A DNA stretch of 14,091 nucleotides from Methanocorpusculum sp. (GCA_030539595.1 JAUNXW010000027.1:1-14091), one strand, 5' to 3'; shown: positions 6,047 to 13,827, counted from the stretch's first letter. Translations and numbers: made by a program. Notes: a model not told the origin generated them from the letters alone.

Positions 6047-7504
6047 ATGGAAAATTCCTCTGTTTCCGGGAAACATCTTGCGCTTATTCTGGTATCGGCT
6101 TCGCTTGCTGTTTTTATGTCCTCGCTTGACGGAACGATAGTAAATATTGCTCTGCCTGTAATATCCGATTATTTTGACTTGTCAACATCCTCCGTTGAAT
6201 GGGTATCAACCATCTACCTGCTCGTAATGGCAGGAGCATTATTAATCATCGGAAAAATAACCGACATAATAGGTCTCAAAAAAATATTTATCACAGGTTT
6301 TGTACTCTTCACATTCGGTTCATTCGCCTGCGGATTTTTCCCGGAACAGCTTAATTCATTCGGAGCACTCCTTGCAAGCAGAGTTCTGCAGGGCTTGGGA
6401 GGAGCGATGATGACTGTCATCGCTCCCGCAATGATTTCAAAATATATGTCCGGAGCAAAAAGAGCAAAGGGAATGACAGTAGTCACAATATTTGCGGGTA
6501 TAGGAATGGCTCTCGGTCCAACCCTTGGAGGATATTTAACCGAATACCTTTCATGGAACTGGATATTCTTCATCAACGTGCCTGTCGGAATAATTGCCGT
6601 AATTCTCGGATTCATTGTCCTGCCCAAAGATAAATCGGAAAAATCATCGATGAAAGGATTTGATGTTTCAGGGGCTGCTCTGATTTTTATCGGACTTGCC
6701 GGAATTTTATTCGGCGTCTCGGAAGGAAACACGCAGGGCTGGACATCCGTTCCGGTAATAGTTTCGTTAATCCTTGGTATTGTCTGCGTCGTCGGATTTA
6801 TTATTCGCGAGCTTAAAGCAAAACAGCCTGTATTAGACTTGAGACTGTTTAAGAACAAGACATTCCTTATCTTAAACATCATCTTCATCATAATGTTCTT
6901 CACATTTGCCGGAGCTAACTATCTTCTTCCTTTCTATCTTCAATACGTTCAGGGGCTTTCAACCTCAAGTTCAGGACTTATTCTGACGGTGATGTCTTTT
7001 GGGATGATGATTGCCGGAGTTATTTCAGGATTTATTTATGCGAAACTCATCGGAAAAATAAAATATATAATTATGGTCGGAGCAATTTTAATGGCTCTCG
7101 GGTTCTTCTTCCTTTCAAAGCTGAGCCCCGTATCTGGTATCTGGGTAGTTGTTTCAGGGCTTGCACTGCTCGGTTTCGGTATCGGGCTTATGCTGACACC
7201 GCTTTCAACTCTTATGATGGGCTCAGTCCCTGCGAACAAACAGGGTATGGTTTCAAGTCTTACCGGACTTGAACGCTTCGGTCCTATGACCCTCGGTATT
7301 GCGTTCTTTAACATTCTCTTTGTTGAGGCGATTAAGTTTAATGTGAAACATTCGGGCATCACTGAAAAACCGCCCGCAGATATCGCGGCTGTAATTCTTT
7401 CGCACGGTTTTGATTTCTGTTTCCTTATCGCGTGTATTGTAGCGGTTGCGATGATTGTTCTGAGTATATTTATTAAGGAGAGGGAAATTCAGGTCGAGCA
7501 ATGA
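6047..7504 (+). CDS. MFS exporter, DHA2 family (14 TM, EmrB/QacA type)
   Basis: A 485-residue inner-membrane protein expected to pump drugs or metabolites out in exchange for protons. Hydrophobic segments run through the whole length, consistent with 14 helices. Family motifs: LDGTIVNIALP in the first helix (27-37, motif D1), GKITDIIGLKKIF between helices 2 and 3 (69-81, motif A), and a GIGMALGPTLGGYL stretch in helix 5 (151-164, motif C of drug-proton antiporters) followed by NWIFFINVPVG (171-181). It ends in a short charged tail. The ATG at 6047 follows a TATA-like box and leaves a 10-residue cytoplasmic lead before helix 1. The stop overlaps the start of the SLOG-fold gene (ATGA at 7501), so the two are coupled. 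No regulator gene is adjacent. The family is clear; the substrate is unknown. Confidence 0.9.
   Translation: MENSSVSGKHLALILVSASLAVFMSSLDGTIVNIALPVISDYFDLSTSSVEWVSTIYLLVMAGALLIIGKITDIIGLKKIFITGFVLFTFGSFACGFFPEQLNSFGALLASRVLQGLGGAMMTVIAPAMISKYMSGAKRAKGMTVVTIFAGIGMALGPTLGGYLTEYLSWNWIFFINVPVGIIAVILGFIVLPKDKSEKSSMKGFDVSGAALIFIGLAGILFGVSEGNTQGWTSVPVIVSLILGIVCVVGFIIRELKAKQPVLDLRLFKNKTFLILNIIFIIMFFTFAGANYLLPFYLQYVQGLSTSSSGLILTVMSFGMMIAGVISGFIYAKLIGKIKYIIMVGAILMALGFFFLSKLSPVSGIWVVVSGLALLGFGIGLMLTPLSTLMMGSVPANKQGMVSSLTGLERFGPMTLGIAFFNILFVEAIKFNVKHSGITEKPPADIAAVILSHGFDFCFLIACIVAVAMIVLSIFIKEREIQVEQ
7491..7494 (+). promoter_or_regulatory. Possible Shine-Dalgarno site of the SLOG-fold gene
   Basis: AGGT ends 6 nt before the ATG at 7501, inside the exporter gene. 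The match is short; stop-start coupling with the exporter may matter more. Confidence 0.35.
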
Positions 7505-8100
7505 GGAGACCGCTTATTTCTGTAATTGGTGACGGTTCTCTTGAAGAGAATTCACCAAAAGAGATTTTTGCGTTTGAGCTTGGAAAGGCTCTTGTTGACA
7601 ATGGTTACAGAATTGTTTCAGGTGGTCTCGGCGGAGTTATGAAAGCAGCGTTTAGAGGTGCTCACAGTTCAGAAAAATACCGTGAGGGTGATACTGTTGC
7701 AATTCTGCCTGGAAATAATCCCGTTGATGCGAATGAGTTTGCAGATATTGTTATTGCGACAGGTCTTGATGCGGCAAGAAATTTTATTGTGGCAAATTCC
7801 GATGCGGTTGTCGCTGTCGGCGGAGGCTGCGGGACTTTGTCTGAATTATCTTATGCATGGGCTTTGAAGAGATTGATTCTGGCTTACCGTGTTCCGAATT
7901 GTTCTGCTGAACAAAACTGTTTTTCGGACTGGAGTCTGCTTTCAGCGGACAAAAAACTTGATGATAAGGTGAGGTATGAAAATATTTCCGATGACCGAAT
8001 TTACGGAGTGGATTCAGCGGATGAAGCTGTCAGAATCTTGAATGAGAAACTGCCTCTGTATAATGAGAGACCGAAGTCAGCAGGGAACAGAAGAGCATAA
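7501..8100 (+). CDS. TIGR00725 / SLOG-fold (lysine-decarboxylase-like) protein
   Basis: A 199-residue Rossmann-like protein. Visible motifs: a start strand ISVIGDGS (6-13), glycine-rich GGLGGVM (41-47), ATGLDAARN (86-94) and the phosphate-binding signature GGGCGTLSE (107-115). The last is the GGG version of the LOG-family PGGxGTxxE and points to the TIGR00725 branch. LOG enzymes release cytokinin-like bases from nucleotide 5'-monophosphates. The TIGR00725 branch has no settled reaction and belongs to the wider SLOG group of nucleotide-binding proteins, which includes DprA. The core ends near residue 187, followed by a short polar tail. It overlaps the exporter by 4 nt, so it is made together with a membrane pump; a link to a nucleotide-like substrate or ligand is speculation. 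A T-rich tract follows the stop. Confidence 0.8.
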   Translation: MRRPLISVIGDGSLEENSPKEIFAFELGKALVDNGYRIVSGGLGGVMKAAFRGAHSSEKYREGDTVAILPGNNPVDANEFADIVIATGLDAARNFIVANSDAVVAVGGGCGTLSELSYAWALKRLILAYRVPNCSAEQNCFSDWSLLSADKKLDDKVRYENISDDRIYGVDSADEAVRILNEKLPLYNERPKSAGNRRA

Positions 8101-8110
8101 TTTATTTTTT
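8101..8110 (+). terminator. T-rich terminator of the exporter operon
   Basis: Nine of ten bases are T directly after the TAA stop at 8098-8100, with no hairpin before it, as is common for archaeal termination. Confidence 0.4.
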
Positions 8111-8189
8111 GATGCGGTTGTGTCTTGGGATTAAATATAAAAATTAGTGAAGTACTGTTATCATCTAAGCAAGAAAATAGATAAAATAT

Positions 8190-9113
8190 CTAAGCCAGAA
8201 ACACAGCAAGTAACGGCAGCGTCGCAATACACAAAAGTGTAGAAATAAAAACACCCTGAGCCGCAATTTTCGCATTCGATCCGTATTCATCAGCAAGAAT
8301 CACAGTATTTACAGCAGCCGGCATTCCTGCCGTAACAACAATAATCCCAAGCACAACAGGGTTTGTAATAAACTGAGAGAACACCAGAAAAGTTACAAGC
8401 GGCATAATTACAAGTCTGATTCCCGCAAGGAAATACTGTCTGACATTCGTAAATATAGATTTAAAATTCAGACCGGCAAGGAAACCGCCCGTAACAACAA
8501 GAGAAAGCGGTGTAGTCACATCATCCAAAAGCCCCAGAGCTCCGTAAATCGGGTCGGGTATCTGAAATGAAGTCAGGAAAAACACAAGCCCCGCAATTGT
8601 AGAAATGAACGCCGCATTTAACAGAATCTTCGGACTGAATGAAAACTTCGCACCGCCTTTTTTCTTCAAAAGCCATATTCCCACAGAATAAGACAGAATT
8701 GTAAACGGGATATTGAAAACTGCAGCATAAAAAATTGCATACGAACCGTAAATCATAGATATTATCGGGAAACCCATAAACATGGAATTGGAAAACATAA
8801 TCATAAATCTGAAAATACCGTATTCTTCTCTCTTCGCACGAAGAATAATCGGAGCAAACCACGCAATGACAAACGCTATACAATAATAAATCAGCGCCGC
8901 GACAAAAAGATACGCTGAGTTTTCAAAAGTCCCCTCATTGAAAGGAATCTGCATCGAATAAATTACCATTGCGGGAATACAGATGTGCAGAAGAAATTTG
9001 GAAAGTTTCGAAACAGAGCCCTCATCAAGAATCCCAATCTTGCGACAGAAAAATCCCGCAGCAACCAGAAGGAACAGAATAAGTATTTGATTCAGGGCAA
9101 TTAAGTAATCCAT
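8190..9113 (-). CDS. AEC family transporter (auxin efflux carrier-like)
   Basis: A 307-residue membrane protein with about ten hydrophobic helices in two halves, the usual AEC size. Family marks are the N-terminal half phrase CIPAMVIYS (45-53) and the broken-helix motif FSNSMFMGFPI (107-117), which corresponds to the conserved Asn/Gly/Pro core of AEC and malate permeases. A positively charged loop at about 148-153 (KKKGG) separates the halves. Prokaryotic members carry malonate, malate or other small organic anions, but the cargo cannot be read from sequence. The start at 9113 allows the first helix to begin at residue 5. Its promoter is less clear than those of its neighbours: an A/T-rich word sits right at the ATG, and a weaker TATA-like word is 35 nt upstream. 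It is a single gene, convergent with the exporter operon. Confidence 0.86.
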   Translation of the reverse strand: MDYLIALNQILILFLLVAAGFFCRKIGILDEGSVSKLSKFLLHICIPAMVIYSMQIPFNEGTFENSAYLFVAALIYYCIAFVIAWFAPIILRAKREEYGIFRFMIMFSNSMFMGFPIISMIYGSYAIFYAAVFNIPFTILSYSVGIWLLKKKGGAKFSFSPKILLNAAFISTIAGLVFFLTSFQIPDPIYGALGLLDDVTTPLSLVVTGGFLAGLNFKSIFTNVRQYFLAGIRLVIMPLVTFLVFSQFITNPVVLGIIVVTAGMPAAVNTVILADEYGSNAKIAAQGVFISTLLCIATLPLLAVFLA

Positions 9114-9181
9114 ATTTTTATTATATAGGAGTTACGCGGTTGCGCTTTATGAGCTTATCCAATGCGGTGTATTTCTGCAAA

Positions 9182-9485
9182 AAGATTTAGTCTAAGTTGT
9201 TCTGTTGCGGTGTGTACACATTTCGTTACACCACGAAAAACACACGAAAAAATACGAAAAGCACGAAAATAAAAAAATCGGTTTGTCTCATTTATCATAG
9301 CAAAACACGAAAATCAACGAAAAACACAAAAGGGTTGCCGTTTGCTCTTCTTTTGGTACTTATTGTAAACTTAACAACCCTTTTGTGTTTTTCGTTGATT
9401 TTCGTGCTTTTCGTATTTTTTCGTGTGACTTTCGTGGTGTAACGATGTGAGTTCAAAGAGCAACAGAAAACTTAGACTAAATCTT
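9182..9485. mobile_element. Near-palindromic element, MITE-like
   Basis: The outer arms 9182-9270 and 9398-9485 are inverted copies: 17 identical end bases, a 9-base match after a 1-nt gap, a diverged 15-nt block, then 45 of 47 identical. The inner arms 9306-9337 and 9375-9406 are a perfect 32-bp inverted repeat around a 37-nt loop (9338-9374). The arms are built of short CACGAAAA-like units. There is no transposase inside. The terminal words AAGATTTAGTCTAAGTT and their complement could be terminal inverted repeats. No clear target-site duplication could be assigned. Whether it moves, or folds as RNA, is not known. Confidence 0.65.
9271..9314. repeat. Left-arm-only segment of the palindromic element
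   Basis: The left half carries about 44 extra nt that the right half lacks. They are bounded by a direct repeat, CACGAAAAT at 9262-9270 and again at 9306-9314. The right half has a single copy (9398-9406). This is the footprint expected of a deletion in the right arm, or an insertion/duplication in the left arm, between short repeats. Confidence 0.55.
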
Positions 9486-9524
9486 GTCCAACGGATTCAC
9501 ATAAAGATTGGACAAACTCACACA
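9470..9524 (+). repeat. Dispersed intergenic motif, copy B (upstream of purL operon)
   Basis: TTGTCCAA (9484-9491) and TTGGACAA (9508-9515) form a perfect 8-bp inverted repeat with a 16-nt spacer, followed by ACTCACAC. The left part (CTTAGACTAAATCTTG) overlaps the right end of the palindromic element. It lies 58 nt before the ATG at 9573 and upstream of its TATA-like box. Confidence 0.6.
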
Positions 9525-9541
9525 AATACGCGTAGCAAGTA

Positions 9542-9553
9542 GTTAATCTATTT
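9542..9553 (+). promoter_or_regulatory. TATA-like box of the purL operon
   Basis: GTTAATCTATTT is centred about 26 nt before the ATG at 9573, so transcription should start at or very near that codon. Confidence 0.5.
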
Positions 9554-9572
9554 CAAAGGTCAATAGATATAC

Positions 9573-10109
9573 ATGGATAAAGTCGTAGAGGAAGGTTTTG
9601 ACCGTTTAACTGAACTTGTGACAAAAACAAAGTTAGAACAGAACGCCGTTTTAAATAAAATCGCTGAAGGAGACGCGGCGCTTCTGAAAAAAATGATAGA
9701 GTCCGTTGCGCCCGTGATTTCCGAAGCGGGACAGGAGTTTATGCTCAAGGCAAAACAGGACTCAAAAGGGGATTTGTACGACCAGAAATATTACGATTTC
9801 AAGATGATTTTGCTCGGAAAAACCGAACACCCTGTTGAATTCAGACCTGACAACCCTAAGAAAAAAGTTGAACAGCAGTACTGCGTTCTGTCTGAAAAAG
9901 GAGAACTCTTTGAGCTGATGTTTTCAAACGACGGCTTCATCGTGGATACTTATGCAGCTCCCCTTTCAATAGACGACGCGCTTGAATTTTACGGCTACGA
10001 TATTTTGTATATGCTGTTTTCAGCAATGCGCGAATATTCACTCGCACAGCAGGACCTTCTCGACGCATTAAACATTACTCTCGGCTTCATGCAGAACAAT
10101 AAAGAATAG
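9573..10109 (+). CDS. Unrecognised 178-aa protein in the purL operon
   Basis: I do not recognise this protein. It is soluble, with no signal peptide or membrane helix. Residues 1-62 are charged and amphipathic (MDKVVEEGFDRLTELVTKTK...), suggesting helices or a short coiled coil. Residues 65-130 look like a mixed alpha/beta domain with the phrases GDLYDQKYYDFKMILLGK and a central YCVLSEKGELFELMFSNDGF that reads like antiparallel strands. A final helix covers about 133-174. There is a single cysteine (104) and no recognisable catalytic or metal motif. The start at 9573 is set by the TATA-like box 26 nt upstream and the lack of a Shine-Dalgarno site. It is followed after 13 nt by purL in the same direction, so co-transcription is very likely. 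A part in purine synthesis or FGAM synthase assembly is possible but unproven. Confidence 0.82.
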   Translation: MDKVVEEGFDRLTELVTKTKLEQNAVLNKIAEGDAALLKKMIESVAPVISEAGQEFMLKAKQDSKGDLYDQKYYDFKMILLGKTEHPVEFRPDNPKKKVEQQYCVLSEKGELFELMFSNDGFIVDTYAAPLSIDDALEFYGYDILYMLFSAMREYSLAQQDLLDALNITLGFMQNNKE

Positions 10110-10112
10110 ACT

Positions 10113-10117
10113 GAGGA
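10113..10117 (+). promoter_or_regulatory. Shine-Dalgarno site of purL
   Basis: GAGGA ends 5 nt before the ATG at 10123, in the 13-nt gap after the 178-aa gene. It fixes the purL start. Confidence 0.55.
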
Positions 10118-10122
10118 TAGAA

Positions 10123-13100
10123 ATGGTTTACAGAATATTTGTCGAGAAAAAACCCGAGCTTGCAAACGAAGCAAAGTCTCTTTCAAACGAGCTGAAAACG
10201 CTTGTAGGAATTGAAGAACTCAGCGGAGTAAGACTTGTCAACCGCTACGATGTAGAAAATATAGATAAAGAACTGTTTGAATATGCGAAGAAGACGGTTT
10301 TTTCCGAGCCGCAGCTTGATATAATTTCAGACGAAGTCGCTGTTGCTTCCGATGAAACAGTGTTTGCGGTTGAGTATCTGCCCGGTCAGTTCGACCAGAG
10401 AGCCGACAGTGCCGCTCAGTGTATTCAGCTTATTTCCCAGAAGGAAAAGCCACTCGTAAAAACGGCAAGAGTTTACATCCTTAAAGGAAAACTCAGTGAG
10501 GAAGCTGTCTCTGCGGTTAAAAAATATGTTATTAACCCTGTCGAAGCAAGAGAGGCTTCACTGGATAAGCCAAAGACTTTATTCTGCAAATACAGCGTGC
10601 CTTCCAAAGTTGAAACCCTGAACGGTTTCAGAAATTTTTCCGATGAGGAATTAACGAAGTTCATCACCCAAAGAGGTCTTGCGATGGATTTCGACGACAT
10701 AAAATTCTGCCGGGACTACTTTAAGACAGAGAACCGCGACCCTACAATCACAGAAATCAAAGTGATTGATACTTACTGGTCGGATCACTGCCGTCACACA
10801 ACATTTTTTACGACAATAGACAGCGTAAAAACAGAAAGCCCTGTATTGCAGAAAGCTTTCGACGACTATCTTGCTCTTCGCGCGGAACTCAAAAGAGACA
10901 AGCCTGTCTCGTTAATGGATTTGGGAACTATAGCGGTTAAGTATCTCAAAAAGGAAGGACTGCTCAAGAAACTTGACGAATCCGATGAAATCAATGCCTG
11001 CACGGTAAAAATAAAAGTCACCGTCGACGGAAAAGACGAAGACTGGCTTCTTCTGTTCAAAAATGAAACCCACAATCACCCGACAGAAATTGAGCCGTTC
11101 GGAGGAGCGGCAACCTGTGTGGGAGGCGCAATTCGCGACCCGCTTTCCGGAAGAGCTTATGTTTACGCCGCAATGAGACTTACGGGAGCTGGAAATCCGC
11201 TCGCTCCCGTCAGCGAAACTCTTGAAGGAAAACTTCCGCAGAGAAAAATTGTTTCAACCGCCGCAGCGGGCTACAGTTCTTACGGAAACCAGATAGGGCT
11301 TGCAACAGGTCAGGTCGATGAACTTTATCACGAAGGTTATGTTGCCAAAAGAATGGAAATCGGGGCTGTAATCGGTGCAGTTCCCGCAGACTGTGTTCGC
11401 CGTGAAGTTCCCAAAGCAGGCGACGCGGTGATTCTTCTCGGAGGAAAAACAGGACGCGACGGCTGCGGAGGAGCTGCGGGTTCATCAAAAGCGCACACAG
11501 TATCTTCTATTGAAACCTGCGGAGCTGAGGTTCAGAAAGGAAACGCTCCCGAAGAGCGAAAAATTCAGAGACTTTTCAGAAACAAAGAAGCCTCGCTTCT
11601 TATTAAGCGGTGCAATGATTTCGGTGCGGGAGGAGTTTCCGTAGCCATCGGAGAACTCGCAGACGGGCTTGATATAAATCTGAACGCTGTCCCGAAAAAA
11701 TATGAAGGGCTTGACGGGACAGAACTTGCGATAAGCGAGTCTCAGGAGAGGATGGCTGTCGTGGTTGAAGCCGAAGACGTTGAAAAATTCATAGCGCTTG
11801 CAGACGCAGAAAATCTCGAAGCGACAAAAGTCGCTGACGTCACTGATAAAAACAGGCTTGTGATGAATTGGAACGGAGACAAAATCGTCGACATCTCACG
11901 CGAATTTTTAGACACCAACGGAACCGAAAAACACACGGCTGTTGAGATGGAAAAGCCTTTGCCGTTCGGTAAAAAATCCGTGAAAAATTTCACGGATGGA
12001 TACAAAGCCCTCGTCGGAGACTTAAACGTCTGCTCAAAAAGAGGTCTTTCGGAGAGATTCGATTCAACTATTGGTGCGGGAACTGTTCTGATGCCTTTCG
12101 GCGGAAAATATCAACTGACGCCTTCTCAGGCGATGGTCTATAAAATTTCCGTCGAGAACAAAGATACAAACGACTGTTCTTTGATGACGTGGGGATACAA
12201 CCCTTACGTTGCCGAAAAAAGTCCGTATCACGCAGGATACTTGGCGGTTGTTGAAAGCGTTTCAAAACTTGTCGCAGCGGGAGCTTCGTTTGAAGATGTT
12301 TATCTTTCTTTCCAGGAATATTTTGAAAAGCTCGGCAAAGACGCAAAGCGCTGGGGTAAACCCGCAAGCGCGCTTCTTGGAGCTTTCAAAGCCCAGATGG
12401 GACTTAAAGTCGGCGCAATCGGCGGAAAAGATTCTATGAGCGGCTCGTTTGAAAAACTCGATGTTCCTCCGACGCTTGTTTCTTTTGCGGTCACAACCGA
12501 GAAAATAGAAAACATCATCTCAAACGATTTCAAAGCCGCAGGACACAAAGTTTTCCTGATTAAGCCGGAGTATGATTCTGAAAATCTTCCGACAGCTGAT
12601 TCTCTGCTGAAGAATTTCAGCCTTGTCACAAAAGAATGCCGCGAAGGAAAAGTTCTTTCCTGTCAGACTTCAACCTACGGGGGAATTGCCGAAGCGGTCT
12701 TTAAGATGGCTATAGGAAACAAACTCGGCTTTGAATACGCAGACGGCGTCAGCCTTGAAGATATTTTCGGCTACTCATACGGTTCGTTTATCATTGAAAC
12801 CGACAGCGTTGTCGACGGAATTCTCCTCGGAGAAACCGTTTCCGAAGGAATTAAATTCGGTTCTGAGAAAATCCCTCTTGATGAGCTTTTGAAAATTTAC
12901 GAAAACAAACTTGAGTCTGTTTATCCGTGCAATATTTCGCAGGGCGGTTCTGCAATAGATAAAATTTCTTACGCAAAGCGTAATGAGGTTAAACCTAAAG
13001 TCAGAGTTGCTCATCCAAAAGTTTTAATTCCGGTATTTCCCGGAACAAACTGTGAATACGACAGCGCAAAAGCGGTCGCACGTGCGGGAGCAGTCCCCGA

Positions 13101-13809
13101 GATTTTCATAATCAACAATAAGAGCGCCTCAAAAATCACAGAATCGGTTGAGGAGTTTGCAAAAGCCGTAAAGCGCTCGCAGGCAATATTTATCCCGGGA
13201 GGATTTTCGGGCGGAGACGAACCCGACGGCTCGGGAAAATTCATAACTGCATTTTTCCGCAACGCAAAAATCAAAGAGGCGGTATCTGACCTTCTGGATA
13301 ACCGCGACGGTTTGATGTGCGGTATCTGCAACGGTTTTCAGGCAATAATCAAGTTAGGACTTGTGCCTTACGGAAAAATTATTGATACGGATGAGAATTC
13401 TCCGACGCTTACGTTCAACACAATAGGACGTCACCAGTCTAAACTCGTTAGAGTTAGAGTTGCTTCCGTTAAATCCCCATGGCTTTCAAAAGTAAACGTT
13501 GATGACGTTTTCGCTGTTCCTATCTCTCACGGCGAGGGAAGATTTTTAGCCTCCGACGAAGTCATCAGAGAACTTATCGCAAACGGTCAGGTTCTTACAC
13601 AGTATGTCGATTTAAAGAATAATCCGACGTCGGATGTTGCGTTCAATCCTAATAACTCGGTTATGGCAATTGAGGGAATTACTTCGCCCGACGGAAGAGT
13701 TCTCGGTAAAATGGGACACGCGGAAAGAATCGGTAAAGGGCTTTACAAAAACTTCGATGCTGAGTTTGAGATGAAACTCTTTGAGAGCTTGGTTGAATAT
13801 TACAAATAG
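10123..13809 (+). CDS. purL: Phosphoribosylformylglycinamidine synthase, single-chain (large PurL)
   Basis: A 1228-residue cytosolic enzyme converting FGAR, glutamine and ATP to FGAM, the fourth step of purine synthesis. Domains in order: a PurS-like N-terminus; a linker region with TYWSDHCRHTTFF (217-229); a first AIRS-type ATP domain with HNHPTEIEPFGGAATCVGG from 317; the Gly-rich stretch GGKTGRDGCGGAAGSSKAH; a second AIRS-type half with GGKDSMSG from 767; and a C-terminal class I glutaminase with nucleophile Cys1069 (GICNGFQ) and His1136-Gly-Glu1138 (SHGEGRF). The size and the sequence style resemble the single-molecule clade seen in clostridia, streptococci and bifidobacteria rather than the long proteobacterial/eukaryotic form. 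Archaea usually have separate PurL, PurQ and PurS, so bacterial origin is likely (inference). Every active-site motif is intact. It is second in an operon, 13 nt after the 178-aa gene. Confidence 0.95.
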   Translation: MVYRIFVEKKPELANEAKSLSNELKTLVGIEELSGVRLVNRYDVENIDKELFEYAKKTVFSEPQLDIISDEVAVASDETVFAVEYLPGQFDQRADSAAQCIQLISQKEKPLVKTARVYILKGKLSEEAVSAVKKYVINPVEAREASLDKPKTLFCKYSVPSKVETLNGFRNFSDEELTKFITQRGLAMDFDDIKFCRDYFKTENRDPTITEIKVIDTYWSDHCRHTTFFTTIDSVKTESPVLQKAFDDYLALRAELKRDKPVSLMDLGTIAVKYLKKEGLLKKLDESDEINACTVKIKVTVDGKDEDWLLLFKNETHNHPTEIEPFGGAATCVGGAIRDPLSGRAYVYAAMRLTGAGNPLAPVSETLEGKLPQRKIVSTAAAGYSSYGNQIGLATGQVDELYHEGYVAKRMEIGAVIGAVPADCVRREVPKAGDAVILLGGKTGRDGCGGAAGSSKAHTVSSIETCGAEVQKGNAPEERKIQRLFRNKEASLLIKRCNDFGAGGVSVAIGELADGLDINLNAVPKKYEGLDGTELAISESQERMAVVVEAEDVEKFIALADAENLEATKVADVTDKNRLVMNWNGDKIVDISREFLDTNGTEKHTAVEMEKPLPFGKKSVKNFTDGYKALVGDLNVCSKRGLSERFDSTIGAGTVLMPFGGKYQLTPSQAMVYKISVENKDTNDCSLMTWGYNPYVAEKSPYHAGYLAVVESVSKLVAAGASFEDVYLSFQEYFEKLGKDAKRWGKPASALLGAFKAQMGLKVGAIGGKDSMSGSFEKLDVPPTLVSFAVTTEKIENIISNDFKAAGHKVFLIKPEYDSENLPTADSLLKNFSLVTKECREGKVLSCQTSTYGGIAEAVFKMAIGNKLGFEYADGVSLEDIFGYSYGSFIIETDSVVDGILLGETVSEGIKFGSEKIPLDELLKIYENKLESVYPCNISQGGSAIDKISYAKRNEVKPKVRVAHPKVLIPVFPGTNCEYDSAKAVARAGAVPEIFIINNKSASKITESVEEFAKAVKRSQAIFIPGGFSGGDEPDGSGKFITAFFRNAKIKEAVSDLLDNRDGLMCGICNGFQAIIKLGLVPYGKIIDTDENSPTLTFNTIGRHQSKLVRVRVASVKSPWLSKVNVDDVFAVPISHGEGRFLASDEVIRELIANGQVLTQYVDLKNNPTSDVAFNPNNSVMAIEGITSPDGRVLGKMGHAERIGKGLYKNFDAEFEMKLFESLVEYYK

Positions 13810-13819
13810 AAATTCTAAC

Positions 13820-13827
13820 TTTTTTTT
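13820..13827 (+). terminator. T-tract terminator of purL
   Basis: A run of eight T begins 11 nt after the purL stop codon (TAG ending at 13809). No stable hairpin precedes it, which is normal for archaeal termination. Confidence 0.5.

Larger units (their letters stand above)
9114..9572. other. Intergenic region between the AEC gene and the purL operon
   Basis: These 459 nt hold a near-palindromic element (9182-9485), the motif copy at 9470-9524 and the TATA-like box at 9542-9553. An 81-codon open frame at 9197-9442 runs through the palindrome and is not considered a gene. Confidence 0.6.

Noticed and set aside
6214..6903. 229-codon minus-strand open frame
   Set aside because: It lies wholly inside the exporter gene, antisense to it, and has no family motifs; it mirrors the exporter's codon bias.
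7501..8100. SLOG-fold gene as part of an anti-phage nucleotide-signalling system
   Set aside because: There is no cyclase, effector or other defence gene nearby; the TIGR00725 branch is common in ordinary genomes.
9230..9430. Repeated CACGAAAA words considered as a CRISPR array
   Set aside because: The units are only 8-10 nt apart with no unique spacers, and no cas gene is present.
9197..9442. 81-codon open frame rich in Lys/Thr then hydrophobic residues
   Set aside because: It runs straight through the palindrome; its two halves are complementary translations of CACGAAAA repeats, and no start site supports it.
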